Positions 1-8,835 of a stretch of DNA of 64,000 bases are shown piece after piece. Every line of letters starts with the position of its first letter. Within the stretch, counting starts at the first letter, position 1. The notes under the pieces were generated by a model that made no database searches, was not told the origin of the DNA, and was given only the letters and a program-made list of their open reading frames with translations. A program made the position numbers and the translations under genes. Origin of the DNA: CAZAZQ01 sp964489705 (GTDB lineage Bacteria; Zixibacteria; MSB-5A5; GN15; FEB-12); NCBI GenBank assembly GCA_964489705.1, contig CAZAZQ010000016.1, positions 1-64,000 on the forward strand. Direction: 5' to 3'.

Positions 1-52
1 GATTCATCCCGATCCGTTTTAATGTACAAAAATTCTTCAGTGTAAGATACAA

Positions 53-121
53 GGGCATGGTCTGGTACAGACCTGCCATTTTTTTACTCCTCTGGCAGGT
101 CTCTTCGAGACCTTTCCTACC
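53..121 (-). repeat. Dispersed two-hairpin repeat, full copy A
   Basis: Read on the minus strand it begins GTAGGAAAGGTCTCGAAGAG, forming the palindrome GGTCTC-GA-GAGACC, then TGCCA, an A-rich linker, TGGCA and a second hairpin GGTCTG-TACC-AGACC before ATGCCC. The same order occurs at 19467-19536 and 38510-38582, and half copies lie at 19567, 38757, 40071 and 40227. All copies are intergenic. No open reading frame runs through it. It behaves like a REP- or MITE-type non-autonomous element; which is not decidable from sequence alone. Confidence 0.75.
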
Positions 122-167
122 TTAATAAGGTTTGGTTGGGAAGATGGGAGGAAACTCTGCTCGGCAC

Positions 168-196
168 TTGCGAAGGGGATTTTTTCTCCGTATTAA
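168..196 (+). promoter_or_regulatory. Candidate asnS promoter
   Basis: TTGCGA, a 17-nt spacer, then TATTAA. Transcription would start near 203, giving a leader of about 70 nt before the asnS start. The -35 is imperfect, so this is moderate support only. Confidence 0.4.
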
Positions 197-272
197 TAGC
201 CTGATAAAGTTTACATAATGGAGCCGATAAAGTTGCCGTGTCCGGCGCAACGTGTGGTGCGGAGAAAAGAAA

Positions 273-1670
273 ATGGATTACAAAATACGAACGAAGATCA
301 GGAAAATTGTTGTCGAAGAAGCAGTTCCCGTCGATACCGAGGTGACGATTTTAGGCTTGGTGCGCACGGCGCGAATCGGGAAAGAAGTCGCCTTCATCGA
401 GGTCAACGACGGCTCCTGTATGCCGAACCTCCAAGCGGTTATCAGCCCGCCGGATAAGTTTCCGGTGGTGGAGAAAATCCTTACCGGCGCGTCGGTGCGA
501 ATCCGCGGAAAGTTGATTCTCTCGCAAGGGAAAGGGCAAAAATACGAAATTGCGGTTTCCTCGGTGGAACTGATAGGCGCTGCCGATGCCAGTTACCCTT
601 TACAGAAGAAACGGCACAGCTTTGAATTTCTCCGCGAAATCGCCCACCTCCGTCCCCGCACCAACACCTTCGGAGCGGTCAACCGCATCCGCTCGAAGTT
701 GGCGTATGCCATTCATACGTATTTTCAGGAGCGCGGCTTTTTCTATATCCACACCCCCATCATTACCGCCTCCGACTGCGAAGGAGCGGGCGACCTGTTC
801 CGGGTGACGACGTTGGATCTCAACAACCCTCCTCGGCAGGACGGCGAGATTGATTGGAACCAAGATTTTTTCGGGACGGAGACCTTTTTATCCGTTTCCG
901 GACAGTTGGAAGCGGAACTCATCGCCACCGCATTGGGTGATGTCTACACGTTCGGTCCCACTTTCCGGGCGGAAAACTCAAACACCAGCCGACACGCCTC
1001 CGAGTTTTGGATGCTCGAGCCGGAAATGGCGTGGGCGGAGTTGGATGACAACATGGACTTGGCAGAGGATTTCCTGCGCTATCTTTTCCGTTTCGCGTTG
1101 GAGGAGTGCCAAGAAGAAATGGATTTCTTCGGCAAGTGGATTGACAAAGAAGCCCGCAAGACGTTGGAGGGAGTGGTCGAGGCGCAGTTCGAGCGGATTA
1201 CCTATACCGAGGCGATAAAGGTGCTGGAACGCTCCGGGGAATCTTTCGAGTTTCCGGTCAAATGGGGACTCGACCTGCAAACCGAGCATGAACGCTACCT
1301 GACGGAGAAAGCCTTCAAGAAGCCGGTGATGGTCTATGATTACCCGGAAGAGATAAAGGCGTTTTATATGCGCCTTAATGACGACGGCAAGACCGTCCGG
1401 GCGGTGGATGTGTTAGTGCCGCGCGTCGGAGAGATTATCGGCGGAAGTCAGCGTGAAGAGCGCTACGACGTGCTCTATGAGCGGATGAAAAAGAAAGGTA
1501 TCGCCAACCTCGACAGCTATTACTGGTTCTTGGACATTCGCAAATACGGCACCATGCCGCATTCCGGCTTTGGTTTGGGGTTTGACCGCGCCGTCATGTA
1601 CATCACCGGCATGGCGAACATCCGTGACGTCCTGCTCTTTCCGCGGGTGCCTCGCTGGGCAAAATTTTAG
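273..1670 (+). CDS. asnS: Asparaginyl-tRNA synthetase
   Basis: Charges tRNA-Asn with asparagine in the cytoplasm. The 465-residue product has an N-terminal OB-fold anticodon-binding domain (about residues 10-105) followed by a class II synthetase core. The class II motif 2 region reads AENSNTSRHASEFWMLEPE, which is the diagnostic AsnRS form, and motif 3 is GFGLGFDRAVMY near the C-terminus. I chose the ATG at 273 because GGAGAAAAG precedes it at proper spacing and the residue order MDYKIRTK fits the family; an in-frame ATG at 252 would add only seven residues and has no ribosome site. Length is typical. It stands alone on this strand, followed by a short hairpin. Confidence 0.96.
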   Translation: MDYKIRTKIRKIVVEEAVPVDTEVTILGLVRTARIGKEVAFIEVNDGSCMPNLQAVISPPDKFPVVEKILTGASVRIRGKLILSQGKGQKYEIAVSSVELIGAADASYPLQKKRHSFEFLREIAHLRPRTNTFGAVNRIRSKLAYAIHTYFQERGFFYIHTPIITASDCEGAGDLFRVTTLDLNNPPRQDGEIDWNQDFFGTETFLSVSGQLEAELIATALGDVYTFGPTFRAENSNTSRHASEFWMLEPEMAWAELDDNMDLAEDFLRYLFRFALEECQEEMDFFGKWIDKEARKTLEGVVEAQFERITYTEAIKVLERSGESFEFPVKWGLDLQTEHERYLTEKAFKKPVMVYDYPEEIKAFYMRLNDDGKTVRAVDVLVPRVGEIIGGSQREERYDVLYERMKKKGIANLDSYYWFLDIRKYGTMPHSGFGLGFDRAVMYITGMANIRDVLLFPRVPRWAKF

Positions 1671-1681
1671 CAGCGTTGAGG

Positions 1682-1700
1682 AAGGGACTGAGTCCCTTTT
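1682..1700 (+). terminator. Probable Rho-independent terminator after asnS
   Basis: AAGGGACTGAGTCCCTTTT forms a short perfect hairpin (AAGGGA/TCCCTT) followed by T residues, 12 nt after the asnS stop. Confidence 0.55.
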
Positions 1701-1746
1701 ATGCTTTTATTGTTAATCGTGCTTTTTTTCTCAAGGAGAGAGAGAT

Positions 1747-3375
1747 TTACTTTCCGTAACGGATAGGGTCGGTGATGGCGGCGTTGAGAGCGGAGGCTGC
1801 GGCGGTCGCCGCTGAGCAGAGATACACTTCGGATTTTTCTCCCGCAAAAGTATTGTCGGCGTGACTCCTGCCCGAGGTAATGAGGCAGCGTTCACCCGGC
1901 GCCAGGAAGCTGTTGCCGTTGAGAGGATTCAGCCAGCATCCCGAATCGGCGACGATCGCTCCGGCATCAACCAGCACCCGAATCAATCCTTTCTTCAGGG
2001 CTTCAAGGTACACTGCTCGGGAGGCGGGAAAAATAAGCATCCGGCAATCGGGGTGCAGGCGTTTCCCCTTGACGATTTCCGCCGCTACCCGCAGGTCTTC
2101 AAAACGGCTGCCGGTGCCGGCGCCTAAAATGACTTGATGCACCACCGCTCCTTCGAGTTCCATCACCGAGCGCACCTGATCAAAGCGTCCCGGTCCTGCA
2201 ATCAAGGGAAGGAGTCTATCCACGTTGGTTTGGAAGGTCTCTTCGTACTCGGCATCTTTGTCGGCGATGACGGCGGAATAATGACTTGACGTTCTCCCTG
2301 TGAGATAGCGGCGGGTGACCGACTCAAAAGGGAAAATGACCGACTTGGCACCCATCTCGAGCGAAAGCGCCGCCAACGTACTCCGTTCGCTGATGCTCAT
2401 TTGCGTGACGGTGGAGCCGTAGTATTCGATGGCTTTATACATGGCGCCGTTGGCACCGAGCTCTTTAATAATGCTCAGGGCTATGTCGGTCGTCGAGACG
2501 CCTTTGGAACGCCTGCCGGTGATATTTATCCGGAGGGTGGGCGGCACCTTGAGCCACATTTTCCCCGACGCCCACAGAGTTGCCATCTCTTGAGCATCAA
2601 TGCCGGTGGAAAAAGCACCGACTGCGCCGTAGGAAAGGGCGAAGTAATCGGAGCTCAGGCTGAGCTGTCCCGGTAAGATGTCTCCTTGCTCGATAACGAC
2701 ATGGTGACAAATACCGTGATGAATGTCGTAGAAATTTTTTATTCCCTGGTGCTTGACGAATTCCCGGATTTCTTTATGCGTTGCGGCGTGAAGAGAGGGG
2801 TGGTTTTCTCCGGAGGAAGAAAGGGAAATAATGATTTTGTTGGGATTCCACACGTATTCCACGCCGATGTCGCGAAAGAGCGAAATGACGTCCGCCGTGT
2901 CGCCGTGGGAGACGACCAAATCCGGTTCGACCATGACCATTTCGCCGACGTGCACTTTCTCTTTTCCCGAAGCACGAGCCAAAATTTTTTGCGAGATGGT
3001 CTGCTTCCCATAGAGAGAAAGAGCGCGGCTGGTGGTTTTCAAGCCGGGGAAATTGAGCTCCAACTGTTCGAGTTTGAGAAACGCCGGTTTTTCTCGAATG
3101 CCGTAGCGCCGCCGCCAGTTGTAAAACGCCGCCTTGGAAATGCCCAACTCCAAGCCGCATTTGTCGTCGTCGCCGTATCGTTCCCAGAGATTGCGGATTT
3201 CACTTTCCGAGAATTTCGGCAAAGAATGACGCGGGACGTTCTTTTTGCGCCGCCAATACGCAACCAAGTATGCCGGTACGCCGCCCAGTCGCTCACCGAT
3301 TTTTTCATCGGTTTTGTAGAGCTTTTGGAGTTGGATCAACTCCGCCTTGGTCGGTATCTTGCGGCGCGGGCTCAT
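1747..3375 (-). CDS. Tandem-HTH / aconitase-fold fusion lacking Fe-S ligands
   Basis: 542 residues. Residues about 8-45 and 53-95 are two similar helix-turn-helix units (each ending in WRRKK or WRRRYG, like resolvase or transposase HTHs). Residues about 130-542 align with the large subunit of 3-isopropylmalate dehydratase/homoaconitase: LPGQLSLSSDYF matches the LeuC LPG...VCGDSHT segment, GAGTGSRFEDLR matches GSCTNSRIEDLR, and SGCWLN matches the GCSMC segment. In each case the cluster cysteine is changed (Cys to Ser, Cys to Gly, and only one of the last pair kept), and the SHT active-site triplet is YFA. A functional [4Fe-4S] hydro-lyase is therefore unlikely. The gene overlaps the upstream HIT gene by 4 nt (ATGA type), so the two are probably co-translated. 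A DNA-binding sensor that keeps the metabolite-binding fold is my inference. Confidence 0.8.
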   Translation of the reverse strand: MSPRRKIPTKAELIQLQKLYKTDEKIGERLGGVPAYLVAYWRRKKNVPRHSLPKFSESEIRNLWERYGDDDKCGLELGISKAAFYNWRRRYGIREKPAFLKLEQLELNFPGLKTTSRALSLYGKQTISQKILARASGKEKVHVGEMVMVEPDLVVSHGDTADVISLFRDIGVEYVWNPNKIIISLSSSGENHPSLHAATHKEIREFVKHQGIKNFYDIHHGICHHVVIEQGDILPGQLSLSSDYFALSYGAVGAFSTGIDAQEMATLWASGKMWLKVPPTLRINITGRRSKGVSTTDIALSIIKELGANGAMYKAIEYYGSTVTQMSISERSTLAALSLEMGAKSVIFPFESVTRRYLTGRTSSHYSAVIADKDAEYEETFQTNVDRLLPLIAGPGRFDQVRSVMELEGAVVHQVILGAGTGSRFEDLRVAAEIVKGKRLHPDCRMLIFPASRAVYLEALKKGLIRVLVDAGAIVADSGCWLNPLNGNSFLAPGERCLITSGRSHADNTFAGEKSEVYLCSAATAAASALNAAITDPIRYGK

Positions 3376-3860
3376 AGAGCGGCAAAACCCTTTTTCAGTG
3401 CCTCATACACCGGCTCCAAGGGGACGGATACGACCTTGGTCTTGCCGAGTACCGGCATGAAATTCGTGTCGCCGTTCCAGCGGGGGACGATGTGCATGTG
3501 CAGATGTTCGGGTATACCGGCACCGGAGCTTTCTCCCAAATTCATCCCGATATTGAGCGAGTGAGGTTTAAGAGCTTCCTTGATGACGGCGACCGTCTTA
3601 ATCGTCAGGTCGAAAAATTCGGCAGCTTCCTCCTCGGTCAGTTCTTCCAGATGAGCGATGTGCCGATGGGGGATGACCATCGAATGTCCGGAGTTGTACG
3701 GAAACTTGTTCAGGATAACGGCACAGGTTTTCCCGCGATAAACGATGAGATTCTCAATCGAATCTTTCATCTTGAGGCGGTTGCAAAAAATACAGCCTTT
3801 TTCTTTTTCCGCCAGAACAAACTCCGCTCGCCAGGGAGCCCACAGTATCTTTTCTTCCAT
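3372..3860 (-). CDS. HIT-family nucleotide hydrolase/phosphorylase
   Basis: A 162-residue cytoplasmic protein with the histidine triad HLHMHIVPRW at about residues 119-128. The start WAPWRAEFV and a CIFC motif (residues 23-26, usual in this branch) place it with the Ap4A phosphorylase-like HIT proteins, which cleave dinucleoside polyphosphates or nucleotidyl adducts. The exact substrate cannot be read from sequence. It is first in a two-gene unit with the HTH/aconitase fusion. No Shine-Dalgarno is visible, and the candidate promoter ends 8 nt before the ATG, so the mRNA may be leaderless. Confidence 0.9.
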   Translation of the reverse strand: MEEKILWAPWRAEFVLAEKEKGCIFCNRLKMKDSIENLIVYRGKTCAVILNKFPYNSGHSMVIPHRHIAHLEELTEEEAAEFFDLTIKTVAVIKEALKPHSLNIGMNLGESSGAGIPEHLHMHIVPRWNGDTNFMPVLGKTKVVSVPLEPVYEALKKGFAAL

Positions 3861-3868
3861 AATAAACT

Positions 3869-3897
3869 AAGATAATACAATGGAGCGCTTTAGCCAA
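3869..3897 (-). promoter_or_regulatory. Candidate promoter of the HIT gene
   Basis: On the minus strand TTGGCT, 17 nt, TATCTT. The -10 box ends 8 nt before the ATG, which predicts an mRNA start at or beside the start codon. Confidence 0.5.
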
Positions 3898-4017
3898 GAT
3901 TGAGCAGAAAAAAAATTTCCGGCTTTCCCGTAACAGCTTCAGCACTCGACAGTAAGGAAAATCAAAAGGGCGAGGAAGCGGTAATTTTTTGTGTCAAAAC
4001 GAGTTAGAAAACAATTA

Positions 4018-6033
4018 TCATCGCTGCTCCGGCATAGGAGTCGAGAGTTGCTCGGCAATTTGCATGTAGCTGCGCAGTCGCCGTTGTCTGCGGTTGAAAG
4101 CAGTGGGGAAGTCCTTCTTCACATCGTGAGGGGAAGATTCGACGGCAGCCGTTTCAAAGAAAGAGGCGGAACGCCCTAACGGTTCGAGGTAAAGAAAGTC
4201 TCTGTCGATTGAACAGATATAGTCATAAATATTCATCGGGACAAAGCCGGGGTCATCATCCGGCACGATGAAAAGGTTCCTTCCCCAACTGGCGTGAGTG
4301 TAATCTCCGCCCAAAAGGCTCATCACCGTCGGCAGGATGTCCACTTGGCTGCCGAAAATTTCTTTTCGCTCGCCGTGAGCGTTCAGTAAACGGGGGGCAT
4401 AAATCAACAAGGGAATGTGAAAGCCGTTGGGGTCGCCGCGGTGTCGGCTCAACTCGAAGCGGGCGTGGTCGGCGGTGAACACAAAGATGGTACTGTCAAA
4501 AACCGGCAGCGTTTTCATCAGTTCGATAAAGCGCCCCACCGCATAGTCGGCGTAGATTTGGCTGTTGAATATCCGGGAACTGTCGGAAGCGTCAAAGTAG
4601 CGGCGGAGAGAGGAGTCGGGCAGGTCGAACGGCTCGTGATTGGAAATGGTCAAAATAGTAGCTTGAAAAGGACGAGGAAGGGAATCGAGAAGCGGGGCGG
4701 TTTTTTCAAAGACGATATGATCGGGGACACCCCATTTGGAGAAGATGTTCTCCCGGCCGAAGTAATCTTCTCCGAAAAAGCCGTCGTATTGTTTTTCGAT
4801 GAAAAACGCCTGCATGTTGTCAAACGCCAAGTCGCCGCCGTAGACAAAGGCGTTGTAGTAGCCGCGCTCGTGGAGAATCTCCGAAAGAGCCCGGAAGGGA
4901 TGACGCGCGAAGTACCGTTTCATGACCGAACGTCCGGGAAGGGAAGGAAAAGAGCAGAGCACGGCGGGGAGTCCGAAATTTGTTCGGATGCCGTTGGCGT
5001 AGAAATTCGTAAACAAAATCCCCTCGGCGGCGAGGCTGTCGAAGTGGGGCGTCAGATTGCGAGGTGCTCCCAACGCACCGGTAAATTGCGCCGCCCAGCT
5101 TTCCATCAACACGACCACCACGTTGGGGCGGAAGCCGAACGAGTTTTCAGGCTGGTGGGTGACCCGCAATAAAGACCGCTCCGGCTCCAGCCATTTATCT
5201 TCCTTCTGGTTCAATATAGACCGTACCGTGTCTATGCCTTCGCTGAAGGGGACGAAGGGGTAGCGTTCCGATTCCGGCAGATAGGCAAGGCGGGGGTCGT
5301 GTTGTTCTTCGAGGATCGTTTTGCCGAGAGTGTAGGCGCCGTTAAGAGCAAGCTGGTTGAGAAATTCATTGCGGCTGTAATAGGCGACGCCCCAGTCGAT
5401 GGGGGAAATATCAGTCCGCCCGCGAATGCCGAGAAAAACCAAAGCAAGACTCAAGATGAAATAGCCTATCTGATTCTTCCAAGAGCGACGAAAGGGAATT
5501 TCACGAATATGCTTCCATAGACGGAAGATGAGATAGCCAAAAACGGCAGAGGTTGCCAGCCATATCAGCACCATCAGGAGAAACTGCCGGTCGGCGGAAA
5601 TCATCTTCCAGACAATGGAGCCTTCATTCAGGTAGTCGACCGCCATGAAGTTGAGGTGGCTGTTCATGTAGGCGAAAAAGCGGATATCCACGAGCAAGAT
5701 TAAAAAGAGGGCGGCAAAAGTTATGCTCAGATATACCTGCGTCGCTAAGCGGACGAATCGAAAGCGGGTGTTGAGCCACGGAAGAATGAGCACCGGTGGC
5801 AGCAGGACAAAGAGGATGACGATTTGGTCGAACCGAATGCCGACGAGGAAACTTTCGCAGATATCTCCCCACGGGAGTGATTGAAGATGTGAGGAAAACT
5901 CGTACGCAAACAGAAACCGAAAAGCGGCAAAGAATACCAACGCCAGCAGGTAGACGAGAAAGAGAAACAGGTACGGCTGGGAAGGAAGAAACGACCCGGA
6001 CGCGGCACCACTCTGTCGTTGTTTTCGTGGCAT
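4018..6033 (-). CDS. LTA synthase-like membrane sulfatase/phosphoglycerol transferase
   Basis: 671 residues with about five transmembrane segments in the first 220 residues and an extracytoplasmic sulfatase-fold domain after about residue 300. Hallmarks of the LTA synthase/OpgB/EptA-like group are visible: VVVLMESW with a metal-binding Glu, NGIRTNFGLP with the catalytic Thr, FTADHA with the Asp-His metal pair, and GFHIPLLIY with the last His. Relatives transfer phosphoglycerol or phosphoethanolamine from lipids to envelope glycans; the acceptor here is unknown. It is monocistronic, with a candidate promoter whose -10 ends 6 nt before the ATG and no ribosome site. The length is normal for the family. 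Confidence 0.88.
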   Translation of the reverse strand: MPRKQRQSGAASGSFLPSQPYLFLFLVYLLALVFFAAFRFLFAYEFSSHLQSLPWGDICESFLVGIRFDQIVILFVLLPPVLILPWLNTRFRFVRLATQVYLSITFAALFLILLVDIRFFAYMNSHLNFMAVDYLNEGSIVWKMISADRQFLLMVLIWLATSAVFGYLIFRLWKHIREIPFRRSWKNQIGYFILSLALVFLGIRGRTDISPIDWGVAYYSRNEFLNQLALNGAYTLGKTILEEQHDPRLAYLPESERYPFVPFSEGIDTVRSILNQKEDKWLEPERSLLRVTHQPENSFGFRPNVVVVLMESWAAQFTGALGAPRNLTPHFDSLAAEGILFTNFYANGIRTNFGLPAVLCSFPSLPGRSVMKRYFARHPFRALSEILHERGYYNAFVYGGDLAFDNMQAFFIEKQYDGFFGEDYFGRENIFSKWGVPDHIVFEKTAPLLDSLPRPFQATILTISNHEPFDLPDSSLRRYFDASDSSRIFNSQIYADYAVGRFIELMKTLPVFDSTIFVFTADHARFELSRHRGDPNGFHIPLLIYAPRLLNAHGERKEIFGSQVDILPTVMSLLGGDYTHASWGRNLFIVPDDDPGFVPMNIYDYICSIDRDFLYLEPLGRSASFFETAAVESSPHDVKKDFPTAFNRRQRRLRSYMQIAEQLSTPMPEQR

Positions 6034-6039
6034 GAGAGG

Positions 6040-6067
6040 AATAAAGCCGGTTTGTGGAGCAAGTCAA
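6040..6067 (-). promoter_or_regulatory. Promoter giving a leaderless sulfatase mRNA
   Basis: Minus strand TTGACT, 16 nt, TTTATT, then CCTCTC and ATG. The six-nucleotide gap puts +1 on the A of the start codon. Confidence 0.55.
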
Positions 6068-6122
6068 GGTGTGATATTTGGGTTCTTCTGGAGGAAGGGG
6101 AGAGTCTCCGAGTGAGCAGTAT

Positions 6123-6152
6123 AAAAAAGCACCCCGATACCGAGGTGCTTTC
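6123..6152 (-). terminator. Rho-independent terminator after the dockerin protein
   Basis: AAAGCACC (6126-6133) pairs with GGTGCTTT (6144-6151). On the minus strand the stem is followed by a run of T, 40 nt past the stop of the 6192-7229 gene. Confidence 0.85.
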
Positions 6153-6191
6153 ATCGGTTGTTATCTTTCTTTTGTTGGTGGTTCCACTCCT

Positions 6192-7229
6192 TTACGGCGA
6201 GATCTGCTGCGGGCACGCTGCCGGTTCCGCTCCGCCGGAAAAGAGGTAGTTGACCAAGTATGTCAAGTCAGAGACGTTGATGCCGTCTATGCCGTTGACG
6301 TCGGCTTCTTCAAGGCAAGGAGGCACATATCCTCCTTGAAACAAGTAGCTGACAAGATAGGAAATATCGGCGACGTTGATATTGTCATCCGCATCGCCGT
6401 CAACATTGCCGCGAAGGTCTTCACAGCACTCGGCGAATAAGAAAGGCGTTCTGACGGTCGGGTAGGGACCAAGCAACAGGGGGTAGTGAGAATAATAGCC
6501 GTTCTGTTCCGGGAGAAAAGGGGTCCAGTCTACCGTGATGAGTCGAGGATACGAGGCTGGTGTCATTTCCACCGTGACGGTCGCAATTATGCCGGTTAAA
6601 GGGGGAGCCGCCATGAAGTCACTGTTCCAGAAGCTGAAGAGGACCCTCCCGCTGTCGGCGTCAATAATGCCATACTTGTTCTCGAATACATCGACGTTCG
6701 GAGTCAAGGTTACGTCCACTATTGAAGGAATGGCTCCTTCCACCCGGATTTTTACCGGCAGGCTGTAGAGATAGAATGCCGTAGATGTGAGAAAAGTAAA
6801 ATGGAGAGTGGCGGAAGATTCGTACGGCTGAAAGACCAGTCTGCTTGCTGCTAAAGTACTTGTGGAATCGACAGGTCCGCTCAAGGGGGGATTGTTCGGC
6901 GGGCAGGTCGGGGGGCACATGGTTGCTGAAAGACAGATTAAATCATTGACGGTAACGACCAGATAGTCATCGATGTCTGCCGCGGCGTAGGTTGGGGGTG
7001 GAGCGCCGCCTTGGTATAAATATGACGTCAGGTAAACGACGTCCCCTATATTGATAATACCATCTTCGTTTACATCTCCACATACGTAAGGAGCAAGAGC
7101 AAACATGCCGCTATTTTCTTTCGGAATGGGCGTTGAAGCGGAAAGAGCTTCAAGGGTGAGAGAGAACACTGTCGCGGCAAGTAAGCACAAAGCTGCCACT
7201 CCCCCCAGAGCCATCATGTTTTTTTTCAT
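6192..7229 (-). CDS. Exported protein with dockerin-like repeats at both ends
   Basis: 345 residues. A signal peptide is clear (MKKNMMALGGVAALCLLAA...). A first dockerin-type Asp/Gly loop follows (VCGDVNEDGIINIGDVVYL, about residues 49-67). The middle, about 120-265, is beta-rich and cohesin- or Ig-like. The C-terminus has two further loops (GNVDGDADDNINVADISYL and ADVNGIDGINVSDLTYL). Asp-rich loops of this kind bind calcium and mediate protein-protein contacts in other systems. Paired loops ending YLFQGG or YLFSGG recur in the 13822-16215 product. The ATG has a strong AGGAGG site. A good promoter lies 136-164 nt upstream and a terminator follows. Function is unknown; surface or extracellular location is inferred. 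Confidence 0.75.
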   Translation of the reverse strand: MKKNMMALGGVAALCLLAATVFSLTLEALSASTPIPKENSGMFALAPYVCGDVNEDGIINIGDVVYLTSYLYQGGAPPPTYAAADIDDYLVVTVNDLICLSATMCPPTCPPNNPPLSGPVDSTSTLAASRLVFQPYESSATLHFTFLTSTAFYLYSLPVKIRVEGAIPSIVDVTLTPNVDVFENKYGIIDADSGRVLFSFWNSDFMAAPPLTGIIATVTVEMTPASYPRLITVDWTPFLPEQNGYYSHYPLLLGPYPTVRTPFLFAECCEDLRGNVDGDADDNINVADISYLVSYLFQGGYVPPCLEEADVNGIDGINVSDLTYLVNYLFSGGAEPAACPQQISP

Positions 7230-7614
7230 GGAATCCTCCTTATGATGATGTATTATGTGACCACCTATTCCTTAGTGAGGAGAAAAAGACAGAACTTCTT
7301 TCGGGTTCTCTCTTGACACGAACAGATGGATTTCGTTCGTAGCGTTTGTCTTCAGGTACGCTGAAGTATACCTTTTTCTTGTCCTTTTGTCAAGAGGAAA
7401 ACTCTGTTACATGGATAATATTATACATTTTTTTCTGAGACGGTTATGTGGGTTCTTTCTACCTTTTCGTGTCTCATAATCATAAGGGAGGTTCGTTTGT
7501 CCCATCGTGATCTGTCTTGTAACCCCTTAGACGTTCACGCCAACCGTTTCTTTTCGATGTCTTGTGGAAGCGGGTGAGGAGTGCCCTTAGCAGGCTGCTT
7601 CTGTATGCCTTCTT
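7230..7614. other. Gene-free interval with one promoter
   Basis: Between the exported dockerin protein and rodA. It holds the minus-strand promoter at 7365-7393 and its roughly 130-nt 5' leader. From 7394 to 7614 I see no ORF, RNA gene or repeat. Confidence 0.6.
7365..7393 (-). promoter_or_regulatory. Strong sigma70-type promoter for the 6192-7229 gene
   Basis: Minus strand TTGACA, exactly 17 nt, TATACT. Predicted start near 7358, giving a leader of about 129 nt. Confidence 0.75.
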
Positions 7615-8835
7615 TTAATATTCCTGCCAGCGGTAATCCGCCGAGACGATGAGTGCCACCAAAGTCCATGAGAGAACCAACGATGTTCCCCCGTAACTGA
7701 CGAACGGCAACGCCAAACCGGTAACCGGCATGAATCCCAACGCCATGCCGATGTTGATGAAGAATTGAAATATCAGGATGGCGACCGCTCCGATAACGAC
7801 GTTCGAGGCAAACCGGGAACGACACCGCGCGGCTATCCGCACGGCACGATAGAACAGGTAAGAAAACAGCAAGAGGACCACAAGACTTCCCCACAAGCCG
7901 AACTCTTCCCCGAGCACGGAAAAAATAAAGTCGGTATGGCGTTCGGGAAGAAAATCAAGCCGGGTTTGCGAACCGTTCAGGAATCCCTTTCCCCAAAAGC
8001 CGCCCGAGCCGATAGCGATTTTCGATTGGATGATTTGATACCCGGCGCCGCGAGGGTCCCGGCTGGGGTCGAGGAAGGTAAGAATGCGCAGCTTTTGGTA
8101 ATCGGCGAGGCGGTTCCATAAAAAGGGCGTGATTGTTCCAAAGGCAAGATTGGCAATGACGATCATGACGCTGAAGGCAAAGCCGGGGCGGAAGATAAAC
8201 AGAACAATGAGCAATATCACAAAGTAAATTGCCCACGTCAAAGAATGTGAGGCGGCAATGAGAGAAACCAACGGGGAAAGAATAAGCGCCAAATACAACG
8301 GCGGCAAACCGCTCCAGAACCACAAGGCGAACAGGATGACAAAGAAGACCAACGAGGTGCCCAAATCCGGCTGCTTCAAAATAAGGGCGACGGGGATGAC
8401 AGTCAGCATTGCCGAGAGCGCCAGACGGCGCTTGGAAATGGGCGGCAGCTTGGTATACGCGAAAAAGCGCGCCAGCGCCAAGACCAGCGTCAATTTGGCG
8501 ATGTCGGAGGGAGCGAAATTAATAGGACCAAAGGAAAACCAGCGCATGGCTCCCATATGGGGAGAGCCGACCACCAACACTAATATCAGCAGTATTACAG
8601 TGATGGCGTAAAGCAGGTACGCCGTGAGGTCGAACACCCGCAAAGGGATATGAATAACCACCGCAAAGACAAACAACGCTATTCCCAACCAAAGAAGCTG
8701 ACGTAAATAGTAGGTGCGTTCGAAGGAGGACTTGGCGTAGTGCTGGGCGGACATGATAAGCAGAATGCCGATGAGCGAGAGCAGTAGCACCACCCCGATA
8801 AGTTTCCAGTCCAGTTCGCGGTAGTTGAGGGTCAT
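7615..8835 (-). CDS. rodA: Rod-shape peptidoglycan glycosyltransferase RodA
   Basis: 406 residues, about ten membrane helices, SEDS family (FtsW/RodA/SpoVE). It polymerises lipid II glycan strands during cell elongation, paired with PBP2. Family sequences include the PDLGTSLVF segment, PERHTDFIFSVLGEEFG and the final VSYGGTSLVL. Last gene of the mreC-mreD-mrdA-rodA block; it overlaps mrdA by 4 nt, so translation is coupled. The mrdA neighbour makes RodA much more likely than FtsW. Confidence 0.95.
   Translation of the reverse strand: MTLNYRELDWKLIGVVLLLSLIGILLIMSAQHYAKSSFERTYYLRQLLWLGIALFVFAVVIHIPLRVFDLTAYLLYAITVILLILVLVVGSPHMGAMRWFSFGPINFAPSDIAKLTLVLALARFFAYTKLPPISKRRLALSAMLTVIPVALILKQPDLGTSLVFFVILFALWFWSGLPPLYLALILSPLVSLIAASHSLTWAIYFVILLIVLFIFRPGFAFSVMIVIANLAFGTITPFLWNRLADYQKLRILTFLDPSRDPRGAGYQIIQSKIAIGSGGFWGKGFLNGSQTRLDFLPERHTDFIFSVLGEEFGLWGSLVVLLLFSYLFYRAVRIAARCRSRFASNVVIGAVAILIFQFFINIGMALGFMPVTGLALPFVSYGGTSLVLSWTLVALIVSADYRWQEY

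Noticed and set aside
4417..5172. Long plus-strand ORF (251 codons) opposite the sulfatase gene
   Set aside because: Antisense to a gene with clear catalytic motifs; product is low-complexity and matches nothing I recognise.
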